Source of the DNA: an uncultured Ignavibacteriota bacterium
GTDB lineage: Bacteria > Bacteroidota > Ignavibacteria > Tepidaquicellales > Tepidaquicellaceae
Assembly (NCBI GenBank): GCA_903901375.1
Contig: CAIUQV010000023.1
Location: 1 to 13,203 of the forward strand
Length of the DNA stretch: 13,203 nt
Reading direction: 5' to 3'
The notes under the pieces are model-generated. The model worked only from the letters and a program-made list of their open reading frames with translations. It was not told where the DNA came from and made no database searches. Of this stretch, positions 6,539-13,203 are shown piece by piece; the first letter of the stretch is position 1; each line of letters begins with the position of its first letter. Both the position numbers and the translations under genes were made by a program.

Positions 6539-7144
6539 ATGTCAGACTATATGCCACGCAGAGACGGTGACCTCGAAAAGTGGGAAGATAACTTCAAAAA
6601 GAAGTTAGCGATTCACGGTGCAACAGTAGGACTTTTGCCCGCTGAAATAACAGGTTCTGATGCGGTTATTGATGCTCACAAACTATCTTTCCTTGATGTA
6701 GTAACAATTAAGGAAACGGCGCGTTCAAAAGTTGCGGCAAACAATGCAAATAAAAATGCAATGCGTGACTACGTTCGTCCAATGGTTCAACGGATAAAAA
6801 ATCATCCGAATTACACGGAGGAAATTGGTAAAGACCTTGGAATTATCGGACCGGTAAGTACAATCGATTATTCGACTGCAAAACCTGTACTAAAGGTAAT
6901 AAAGGGTGCAGGCGGAGTAACGATTGACTTCAACAAAAGTGAATTCGACGGAATTAAAATCTTCTCACGCCGCGGAAATGAAACCGAATTTTCATTTCTT
7001 GCGAACGATACAAATCCGCCTTATCTCGATACACGTGCAAACCTGAATTCTGCCGATGCAGAACTTCGTGAGTACTACGCAGTGTATTATCTAAACGACG
7101 ACACAATCGGTCTCGAAAGTGAAGTCTATAAAATCACAGTGTAA
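6539..7144 (+). CDS. Conserved protein of unknown function: helical N-terminus, Fn3-like C-terminus
   Basis: This 201-residue protein has no signal peptide and no membrane segment. It starts MSDYMPRRDGDLEKWEDNF, followed by predicted helices to about residue 105 (Ala/Lys/Asn-rich, for example KVAANNANKNAMRDYVRPM). A short linker leads to a beta-rich part (about 113-201) that resembles a fibronectin type III-like sandwich ending YYAVYYLNDD and SEVYKITV. From memory this two-part layout recurs as an uncharacterised protein in Ignavibacteria, Bacteroidota and Planctomycetes genomes, with a Trp-Asn-Phe motif near the start; I could not search to confirm. No catalytic motif is visible. It has the strongest SD in the window and looks richer in G+C than its neighbours by eye, which may mean transfer or high expression. 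It is monocistronic: an insertion element lies upstream and a strong terminator directly downstream. Confidence 0.85.
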   Translation: MSDYMPRRDGDLEKWEDNFKKKLAIHGATVGLLPAEITGSDAVIDAHKLSFLDVVTIKETARSKVAANNANKNAMRDYVRPMVQRIKNHPNYTEEIGKDLGIIGPVSTIDYSTAKPVLKVIKGAGGVTIDFNKSEFDGIKIFSRRGNETEFSFLANDTNPPYLDTRANLNSADAELREYYAVYYLNDDTIGLESEVYKITV

Positions 7145-7155
7145 ATCCGTTAAAC

Positions 7156-7184
7156 AAAAAAGCGGCTCGAAAGAGCCGCTTTTG
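7156..7184. terminator. Bidirectional intrinsic terminator between convergent genes
   Basis: AAAAGCGGCTC (7158-7168), loop GAAA, and GAGCCGCTTTT (7173-7183) form an 11-bp perfect stem with a stable tetraloop. It lies 13 bases after the stop of the 201-residue gene. On the minus strand the stem is followed by six T residues, so it can also stop transcripts of the 1544-residue gene arriving from the right. Confidence 0.9.
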
Positions 7185-7220
7185 TTATGAGTATTGCTTA
7201 AGCAAACACCCTCATATGTC

Positions 7221-7246
7221 AACCCCGCGTGTTTTAGGCGGGGATT
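7221..7246. terminator. Second GC-rich hairpin downstream of the 1544-residue gene
   Basis: CCCCGC (7223-7228) pairs with GCGGGG (7238-7243) around a 9-nt loop, flanked by A/T bases. It lies 27 bases past the stop of the leftward gene. The U-tract is weak, so it probably acts as a helper or 3'-end stabiliser in front of the stronger terminator. Confidence 0.5.
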
Positions 7247-7269
7247 TCAAGAGAATAAAACATAAATCA

Positions 7270-10200
7270 TTACTTCAAAAGCACCATCTTCTTCACTGCC
7301 ATAAAATCTTTTCCTTCGTTCACGAGTATCCGAGCAAAGTAAATACCGCTTGCAAGGTTCGAGCCGTTGAACTCGGTTATGTATTTACCCGCAGAACGAA
7401 ACTCATTGTTAACGAGTGTTTTCATTTCTCTGCCAAGTATATCATAAATAACAAGTTTCACTTTTGCATCTCTTGGTATATCATACGCTATCTTCGTAAT
7501 CGGATTAAAAGGGTTCGGATAGTTTTGGTATAGAGCATAATTTTGTGGTACAAGACTGTTTGTTGTTTCGATTGAGCTCTTTTTCCCGATTCCGAATACT
7601 TTCTTGATATCGTTGTTAATGATTGCTGTGTGAGTTACGATGGTGTTTGGTTTCTTTAGCTTCACTACTTCTTTTATTTGTTTCATCGTTGCAAGTTCCG
7701 TTATGGCTTCATTCTTTTCGTTTTTGCTTTTTGTAGTTTCTATCTTCTTTTCGAGTGTCTTCACTTTCTCCTCCTGCGCGGTTTTGTCATCCTTTGTTAC
7801 GTTCTTTATTTTCTCATAGAATGTTTTTGTGATTTGTTCGGTTGAGTTTCTGTTTGAATTTGTGTTTTTGCTTTTGTTTGTGTTTATATCACTCTTCGTC
7901 ATACGGTTTAGCAATGTATCGGCTGGTGTGTTTAGTTCTTCGGTCGTTTGCTCTAAATCACCTTTGTAACTTCCGCCTGTTCCCATAAGTAGATATGTTG
8001 CGGCGTAGTCCCAGCTTGCAACGAGTCCTTCGTATGTGTAAGGGTTTTGTGTCATAATGTACTGGAACCCGTCGAGTGCTGACTGATACTGTCCAAGTTT
8101 CACTTTGCACTTCTGTATGAAGTAGAATGCACGTTTTATGAGCGTTGGGTTTTGTGTGTTTGCTGAGATAAGATTTTCAAGGAATGTTTTTGTTATTCCT
8201 ATTTTATTACTATCAAGACTTAGCGATGCCATGTAAAGTTTCTGTACCATTGCGGCGCTTTCAAGGCTGTCAGGATATTGCGTTAAAAGTTGTTTTGCTT
8301 TATCTTCAACGGTAAGATAATTTCTCTTTCTTAGGTTTATGTTTATGGAATCCTTTAAACTTTTATAAACATTCTCTTCAATGTTCATTGGTTTATTTGG
8401 ATTAAATCCGCTTCCTTCACCGCCCGGACTATAATAAACGGTGTCGTTATACCCGCCGTATTGATACACAAAGTAATCACCGCTCGGTGGAGTTAGTTCA
8501 CAACTATAAGTTGGGAAAATGAAATTGACGAGCGAATTATCATACCAAACAACTGAATGTGTCGCATCTATGTTTGTTACGCTGTCTTTGTGGAAACAGT
8601 TCTTCATTGCGTTTACGTATGCATATGGCATTCCGCTTAAATCACCTGTCAGGTGTTTTGAGTTATCAATATCGCTTAAATCAAAATCATTCAGTCCGTT
8701 GTGAATATTAAAGTATGAATTGTTTGAATATACATTACTCGCTGATGTGCCATAGTTTTTGATGTAATTATATCCTCCGAGATACTGTCCTGATGTAGGA
8801 CTTAGTGACGCATAACTTCCTGAAAGACACAGAATTCCCTGCGAGTTATCCTTTCCAAGTATTATATTTCCATACAGGTCTGTTGCGGAGTACATAAGAA
8901 CAACTGACTTTCCGAAGTTAGTAAAAGTATTATTCTTTATCGCTCCGCCTGTTACTTCGGAAAACAAAATTGCGTTTGAAGTATCGTTCTGAGAGTTGAA
9001 CAAACACCATTCGGTAACAATCGGCAGAGTTACAGATGCGTTTGAAAAGACACTGATTGCTGAGTAGCCGCTCTGATTCATATTAAAGGTGCATTCGCGA
9101 ACGTTGAATACTATCGGTACATCCGAAAAACTATTATATACAGCCTGAATCCCTCCTGAATTACTGTTAGCACTAATAGTATTCTTCCTGAAATTAACCT
9201 TATATGAATTTATGATTGAAAATGCTTTTGCAGTGTCGTTTGCTTTTATGTTTGTGATGTTTGTGTTATAAACTCCGATGGAATCACAGCCAATAAGTGT
9301 GATACCTTTCCAAAAAGTTGACGAAGTTTTGCCTGTCAGCGTAACAGCGTCTGCATTGTCAGCATTAACGCCAGAAACAAAACATCCACCGTTCATTTCA
9401 ATTCCTGCACTGTCAGAAAATGTTACTACAGCATTCGGGGATATTGTTATATTATGTCCGTTATTATAAATCATGCCGTTACAAGTTACATTGCCGCTTA
9501 GTGTTTCATCTGCTATGAGAATGCCTCCGCTTGGAACAACAGGGGAAATTTTGTAAAGTTCTCCCTGTCCCGGCATAAACCAGCCAAGGTCAAGCAAAGC
9601 AAGTGCTCTCTTATCAAATGTTGCAACGGTTTTGTTGGAATCTATACAAAATATTTCCCAGTTGTTATAACCCGTAAAACCTGAAGTATCGAACCTTACA
9701 CGAATATCTCTTCTTCCTCCTCTATTGTCAGGAGATGATTCATCTATATATGGTGAGCATCTTCTGTTAACAATCATAAAGTATTTGTTGATATCACTCG
9801 CACTTATTTGAAATGTTGCTCCCTGTAGGTATCTGTATGCTTTGCATTCGTACACCAGATTTAGAGGATTGTTCTCACCGGGATTATCCTCATTGCAGTC
9901 TGGAGTTAAATTACCGGGTTTATACGTAACAATATCGGAAAAGTATGTACTGTTTAAGAAGTTGAACCTTTCATCACTATTTCTGTAAATACAATTCTTT
10001 GTTAATGTCGGTTCAAAGCTCATTATATAATGACCTCTTTTTTCAAGCATTGAATCAATCTGGCATACTTTAAGATATTTGTTTTGTCCATAAACATTTG
10101 AGTCTCTTGGGAGTGGACCATTATCCATTATTCCTCTTGCATAATAATCAGAACCAATCGTTGACCAATCGCACACATAAGAAAACCAAATAACACCTTT

Positions 10201-11904
10201 TGCATTATTCGTTAATGCAAGGTTTGCCTGAAGTTCAAGTTCCTCATTAGAGGGTTCTTTTAGTTTATGACCTGAACTGTACCACAAATGTGCTTGAGGA
10301 CAATTTAATACCTTCATTCCTTTCTTACTTAATTCAAACATTAATTTACTTATGTAAGAATAATTGACTCCTGAAAGATTTACCGGATCATCAATATGTT
10401 CTTGCAACCATGTATCGTAAGCTGAAGGCGCAAGTGGGTAAGATAAAATACCATTTCGCTTACTGTAGTCTGAACTTGATAACGTACTCGGATGATAAGA
10501 TATTCTATAAGCATTCATACTATCTTTCATCCAGCCTTCCAAAGCATAAGAACCCATTACTATGTTTCGCAAACCATAATCATCATATAAATATTTCTTC
10601 AGCATATCCGAGTCAAACAGATAACTCCAGCATTTTGGTACGTGTGCTTTGAATAAGTCATAATTGAGCCAGATGACTAATTCATTTTTGTTGCCGGTAG
10701 AATCCATAATTTGTTTATTCAGTTCCTTTATCATCGGAAAATGACTCATCTGACATTCTTCAAAGTAGAAATAATTTGGTATTAGGTTATTCGTTCTTGC
10801 CCAGTTGATTTCATAACTTAATTTACCAGCCAAATAATCGTGATAATAATCATTTAAAGTTAAATAATTATGTGCAGGATCATTTTCAATTCTTACTCTA
10901 TCAATCCACATATCACAGGCTCCCGTCCAATAGACTTTTATGTCGCATTGACATAGAGTATCCCAATTAAATGCAAAGATTGTTGTGTCTCTAAAGTTTC
11001 TAATTATGGATTTTGGGATAGTGAGATATTTTAAATTTGATTGTGCATCATAGAATGATTCCATATAACTGCCACTGTAAGGAGTAGCTCCATCTTTTTT
11101 AAAGCTTGATACCTTTAAACTAAACTCTGCTTCTACATTGCCCTTCCAACCGGTAAAAACAATTTTGCAGACTTCGTCATTAAAGTGATTTGTGTCTGCG
11201 GCATAAACAGAATCTATTCTTATTTTGGGTAGTGCATACCAACTGTATGCCGTATCCCGCATCCATTCGTTTGTTTCGTTAAAAGACATTTCTCTGTTTG
11301 CCCTTAAACCGGAATCTATTAATAAATATCCGTTTAATGGATTTTGATCTATAACCTTACACCATTTAACTCTTTCGCCGTTTCCATATCTTGTATTATC
11401 ATTCATATCCTCAACCCTTATGTTATTAATCAACGAATGATTATATGCATAAAACCAGTATGGATCCGCTTGAAAGTTTGCAGCAATATTTTCACACTGA
11501 TAATCAATTCTTTGTCCGCCAACTAAATATTGTATTATTGGTCTGTCCATTAGTGTGCGCATATTCCTTTGGTTATTCCCCGCAATAATACCAGTCACGA
11601 GACCTTGATAATCCCCTACATTTGCATCATAACTATCATGAGGTTTACTCCACCACCCCCAACCTTTGTGAGCTGTATAATGATGCCAGGTATTTAATTT
11701 GAGTTCACCTTGATAAGTATAGCTCGTATCTACTCCATTGTGAAATGCTCCTACGATAAACTGTGTATCAGGAACTGTATATGTAGTAGTATTTAATTGT
11801 GCGTTTTCATTCGCACTTGGGCTTGTAAATTGTGAAGCTAAAAACAGTGCAGCAATTGCAGTTAGAATAAACAATTTTATTCCAATAGTTTTTAAATATT
11901 TCAT
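7270..11904 (-). CDS. Large exported mosaic protein with type IX secretion C-terminal sorting domain
   Basis: The 1544-residue product has a Sec signal peptide (about 1-30, hydrophobic core LFILTAIAALFLAS). Residues about 350-640 look like a TIM-barrel glycosidase-type fold: YFYFEECQMSHFP near 378-390, and ELQANLALTNNAKGVIWFSY (557-576), a pattern seen late in such barrels. A putative jelly-roll segment (about 225-345) precedes it. Residues about 795-1060 form a repetitive right-handed beta-helix-like region. About 1190-1310 are TPR-like helices (LLTQYPDSLESA, GQYQSALDGFQYIM), and about 1340-1420 are Lys/Glu/Asn-rich coiled coil. The C-terminus (about 1453-1544) is a sorting domain: YQNYPNPFNPITKIAYDIP, ILGREMKTL, SGIYFARI, KKMVLLK. 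It is expected at the cell surface or outside the cell, perhaps in polysaccharide binding or turnover. The catalytic role is an inference. No SD precedes the ATG, and an IS3-family element ends within about 25 bp upstream. Confidence 0.9.
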   Translation of the reverse strand: MKYLKTIGIKLFILTAIAALFLASQFTSPSANENAQLNTTTYTVPDTQFIVGAFHNGVDTSYTYQGELKLNTWHHYTAHKGWGWWSKPHDSYDANVGDYQGLVTGIIAGNNQRNMRTLMDRPIIQYLVGGQRIDYQCENIAANFQADPYWFYAYNHSLINNIRVEDMNDNTRYGNGERVKWCKVIDQNPLNGYLLIDSGLRANREMSFNETNEWMRDTAYSWYALPKIRIDSVYAADTNHFNDEVCKIVFTGWKGNVEAEFSLKVSSFKKDGATPYSGSYMESFYDAQSNLKYLTIPKSIIRNFRDTTIFAFNWDTLCQCDIKVYWTGACDMWIDRVRIENDPAHNYLTLNDYYHDYLAGKLSYEINWARTNNLIPNYFYFEECQMSHFPMIKELNKQIMDSTGNKNELVIWLNYDLFKAHVPKCWSYLFDSDMLKKYLYDDYGLRNIVMGSYALEGWMKDSMNAYRISYHPSTLSSSDYSKRNGILSYPLAPSAYDTWLQEHIDDPVNLSGVNYSYISKLMFELSKKGMKVLNCPQAHLWYSSGHKLKEPSNEELELQANLALTNNAKGVIWFSYVCDWSTIGSDYYARGIMDNGPLPRDSNVYGQNKYLKVCQIDSMLEKRGHYIMSFEPTLTKNCIYRNSDERFNFLNSTYFSDIVTYKPGNLTPDCNEDNPGENNPLNLVYECKAYRYLQGATFQISASDINKYFMIVNRRCSPYIDESSPDNRGGRRDIRVRFDTSGFTGYNNWEIFCIDSNKTVATFDKRALALLDLGWFMPGQGELYKISPVVPSGGILIADETLSGNVTCNGMIYNNGHNITISPNAVVTFSDSAGIEMNGGCFVSGVNADNADAVTLTGKTSSTFWKGITLIGCDSIGVYNTNITNIKANDTAKAFSIINSYKVNFRKNTISANSNSGGIQAVYNSFSDVPIVFNVRECTFNMNQSGYSAISVFSNASVTLPIVTEWCLFNSQNDTSNAILFSEVTGGAIKNNTFTNFGKSVVLMYSATDLYGNIILGKDNSQGILCLSGSYASLSPTSGQYLGGYNYIKNYGTSASNVYSNNSYFNIHNGLNDFDLSDIDNSKHLTGDLSGMPYAYVNAMKNCFHKDSVTNIDATHSVVWYDNSLVNFIFPTYSCELTPPSGDYFVYQYGGYNDTVYYSPGGEGSGFNPNKPMNIEENVYKSLKDSININLRKRNYLTVEDKAKQLLTQYPDSLESAAMVQKLYMASLSLDSNKIGITKTFLENLISANTQNPTLIKRAFYFIQKCKVKLGQYQSALDGFQYIMTQNPYTYEGLVASWDYAATYLLMGTGGSYKGDLEQTTEELNTPADTLLNRMTKSDINTNKSKNTNSNRNSTEQITKTFYEKIKNVTKDDKTAQEEKVKTLEKKIETTKSKNEKNEAITELATMKQIKEVVKLKKPNTIVTHTAIINNDIKKVFGIGKKSSIETTNSLVPQNYALYQNYPNPFNPITKIAYDIPRDAKVKLVIYDILGREMKTLVNNEFRSAGKYITEFNGSNLASGIYFARILVNEGKDFMAVKKMVLLK

Positions 11905-11929
11905 AATCTTTGTTATTAAATGTTTGGTC

Positions 11930-11972
11930 TTCCCTCGATATTTTGTACAAATCGAATAACGTGATTTAGTAG
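11930..11972 (+). repeat. Left (orfB-side) terminal inverted repeat of the IS3-family element
   Basis: The block starts TTCCCTCG and shares about two thirds of its bases with the inverse complement of the far end, best in the inner half (CGT.ATTT..TAG). It lies between the orfB stop and the start of the 1544-residue gene. Confidence 0.6.
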
Positions 11973-11982
11973 TATGTTTAAT

Positions 11983-12792
11983 TTAATTAATAGCATTTTT
12001 AGATTCAAATTCAAAAGGTGACAGATATCCTAAAGTAGAATGTTTTCTCTGTCTATTGTAAAAGATTTCAATGTATTCAAACAAGCTTTTCTGCAAGTCT
12101 TCCACATCGTAATACTTTTCTCTGTAAATAAGTTCTTTCTTAAGTGTACTGAAGAAAGATTCAAGAACAGCATTGTCGTAACACGTACCTTTTGCTCCCA
12201 TGCTCTGACGTATTCCATAGCACTGAAGAACGTTTCTTACCCTTGTTGAAGAATACTGAGTACCTCTGTCAGAATGAAAGATAAGACCGGCTTTAGGGTT
12301 TCTGCTTTGCATGGCATTCTCTATCGTTCTGATGATTATACTCTCATCCTGAGAGTTGTTAACTTTCCATCCAACTATCATTCTTGAGTGAAGATCCATA
12401 ACAACGGATAAGTACTTCCAGCCTTGTCTTGTCCTAATGTAGGTAATATCCGAAGCCCAGACTCTATTGCGTATAATTGGATTAAACTGTCTTTCCACAA
12501 GGTCTGTATTAATCTGTTTAACTACAGTCTTTGTGTACTTTCTTTTCTGTCTGCATTTTACAGATATAGAGTTTTCTTTCATTATTCTGGCTACACGGTT
12601 TTTACCTGTCTGTATTCCCTGCGCTCTTAAAGCAGCTGTTATTCTCGGACTTCCGTATCGGCATTTACTTTCCTGGTATATCGTCTTTATCTTACGGAGA
12701 AGTATTTCATTCTCAATACTTCGCTTACTCTCAGACTTTCTTGAGATATAGCTGTAATAACTGCTTCTGGATATTTTCAACGCTTCACACAT
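11983..12792 (-). CDS. IS3-family transposase OrfB (catalytic part)
   Basis: The 269 residues from the ATG at 12792 contain an HTH_21-like segment (ENEILLRKIKTIYQESKCRYG) and the rve integrase core. The catalytic triad is D115 (WASDITYI), D175 (HSDRGTQY) and E211 (DNAVLESFFSTLKKEL), with the normal 35 residues between the last two. The C-terminus YNRQRKHSTLGYLSPFEFE is typical. The reading frame is open further upstream, with VTYGFIRESSKYSIGL directly before Met-1, and joins orfA in the -1 frame at the A7 run (12873-12879). The real product is therefore most likely the frameshifted OrfAB of about 386 residues, and the ATG given here is only the nearest in-frame start. The enzyme excises and integrates the element. 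No truncation is visible. Confidence 0.95.
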   Translation of the reverse strand: MCEALKISRSSYYSYISRKSESKRSIENEILLRKIKTIYQESKCRYGSPRITAALRAQGIQTGKNRVARIMKENSISVKCRQKRKYTKTVVKQINTDLVERQFNPIIRNRVWASDITYIRTRQGWKYLSVVMDLHSRMIVGWKVNNSQDESIIIRTIENAMQSRNPKAGLIFHSDRGTQYSSTRVRNVLQCYGIRQSMGAKGTCYDNAVLESFFSTLKKELIYREKYYDVEDLQKSLFEYIEIFYNRQRKHSTLGYLSPFEFESKNAIN

Positions 12793-12839
12793 TAGTCCGA
12801 TGCTGTATTTTGAACTGCTTTCTCTGATAAATCCATAAG

Positions 12840-13142
12840 TTACTCTCCTTGTTTTGTAAATACAGCAATGGCTTTTTTTAATATGTCTCTCTCCTGAGTA
12901 ACTCTTGCCAGCTGACGCCTGAGTTTTGTTAACTCCGCGTCATCTGGCTTTTGATAGCCCTTTCCCGGAAATGAGTTCTCTCTGTCTTTGAGATACTCTT
13001 TCTTCCAGTTAGTCAATGTGTTGGAGCTTATGCCAAGTTCTGAGGCTATCTTAGCCATTGATCTTGATCCTTCAAGTACAAGTATTACGGCATTTACTTT
13101 GAAGTCTTTATCGAATGTTCGATAAGTTCTCTTTCCTTCCAT
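12840..13142 (-). CDS. IS3-family transposase OrfA (DNA-binding part)
   Basis: This 100-residue protein starts MEGKRTYRTFDKDFKVNAV. An HTH_Tnp_1-type helix-turn-helix covers about residues 12-50 (SMAKIASELGISSNTLTNWKK), followed by a leucine-zipper-like heptad helix (about 71-92, ELTKLRRQLARVTQERDILKK) used for multimerisation. It binds the element ends and alone acts as a regulator; fused to OrfB by frameshifting it forms the transposase. AAAGGA about 10-12 bases before the ATG is a plausible SD. The orfA stop lies at 12840-12842, 48 bases before the first orfB ATG. Length and motifs are normal for the family. Confidence 0.93.
   Translation of the reverse strand: MEGKRTYRTFDKDFKVNAVILVLEGSRSMAKIASELGISSNTLTNWKKEYLKDRENSFPGKGYQKPDDAELTKLRRQLARVTQERDILKKAIAVFTKQGE
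12873..12879 (-). other. Programmed -1 frameshift site joining orfA and orfB
   Basis: On the coding strand the orfA frame reads TTA AAA AAA GCC, giving the slippery A_AAA_AAA followed by G. Slipping back one base continues as AGC CAT TGC into the open orfB frame without a stop. AGGAG (12891-12895) lies 11 bases upstream of the run, at the distance of the stimulatory SD-like element known from dnaX and IS3 elements. Confidence 0.8.
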
Positions 13143-13203
13143 AATTTTGTGTTCCTTTCTCTACAAAATTACGCTTTTCGTTTTGTCTTTCAAAGTGGGG
13201 GAA

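Larger units (their letters stand above)
11921..13203 (-). mobile_element. Insertion sequence, IS3 family (right end reaches or passes the window edge)
   Basis: orfA and orfB in the -1 arrangement typical of IS3 are enclosed by related ends. 11930-11972 aligns without gaps to the inverse complement of 13161-13203 at about 29 of 43 positions, both starting TTCCC and ending TAG. IS3 termini normally begin TG; the TG at 11921 (or 11925) is the likely left boundary. The matching outermost bases on the right lie beyond the window, so the target duplication cannot be checked. Confidence 0.8.

Noticed and set aside
7186..7216. Small nested palindromes (TATGAG...CTCATA around TTGCTTAAGCAA) between the two terminator hairpins
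   Set aside because: The arms are only six bases and the core is a 12-bp palindrome, so this could arise by chance; no promoter or operator context, since both flanking genes point into this region.
5133..13203. Composite transposon made of the two insertion sequences with the genes between them as cargo
   Set aside because: The elements belong to different families (IS256 and IS3) with unrelated ends, and each shows its own boundary, so two separate insertions explain the data better.

Overview
The window looks like an AT-rich chromosome segment from the Bacteroidota/Ignavibacteriota (Chlorobi-related) lineage. The main support is a 1544-residue exported protein whose C-terminus carries the NYPNPFNP-type sorting module used with type IX secretion. 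A small outer-membrane beta-barrel protein and several housekeeping genes without Shine-Dalgarno (SD) sequences agree with this. The exact taxon cannot be fixed from the sequence alone.

Layout. Positions 1-3502 hold a leftward block: the N-terminus of a sugar-nucleotide pyrophosphorylase (cut by the window edge), a small four-helix-bundle protein flanked by very AT-rich palindromic spacers, and alanyl-tRNA synthetase (alaS) with a possible promoter upstream. Next comes a long hairpin (3642-3685) and a leftward gene for a 26-kDa-class outer-membrane barrel protein. From about 4533 to 5014 there is a diverged tandem array with a strict 21-bp period, ending in a perfect 15-bp inverted repeat. 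An apparently complete IS256-family element (about 5133-6477, flanked by a 10-bp direct repeat) follows. It sits about 60 bp in front of a rightward gene for a 201-residue conserved protein of unknown function (6539-7144), which has a strong SD. A bidirectional terminator and a second hairpin separate this gene from the convergent 1544-residue gene (7270-11904). An IS3-family element fills the right edge. Its downstream end lies within about 17-25 bp of the start codon of the 1544-residue gene, and its far end is cut by, or lies just beyond, the window edge.

How the parts relate. The left block is ordinary cell-surface sugar and translation machinery. The barrel protein and the exported mosaic protein belong to the cell envelope. 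The two insertion sequences are the only certain mobile elements. Each has landed directly upstream of a non-IS gene (the 201-residue gene and the 1544-residue gene), so each may have altered its neighbour's transcription. I do not see a defined new multi-gene system. The most unusual items are the 21-bp array, which looks like the decayed remains of a seven-residue-repeat coding sequence; the exported mosaic protein; and the isolated 201-residue gene.
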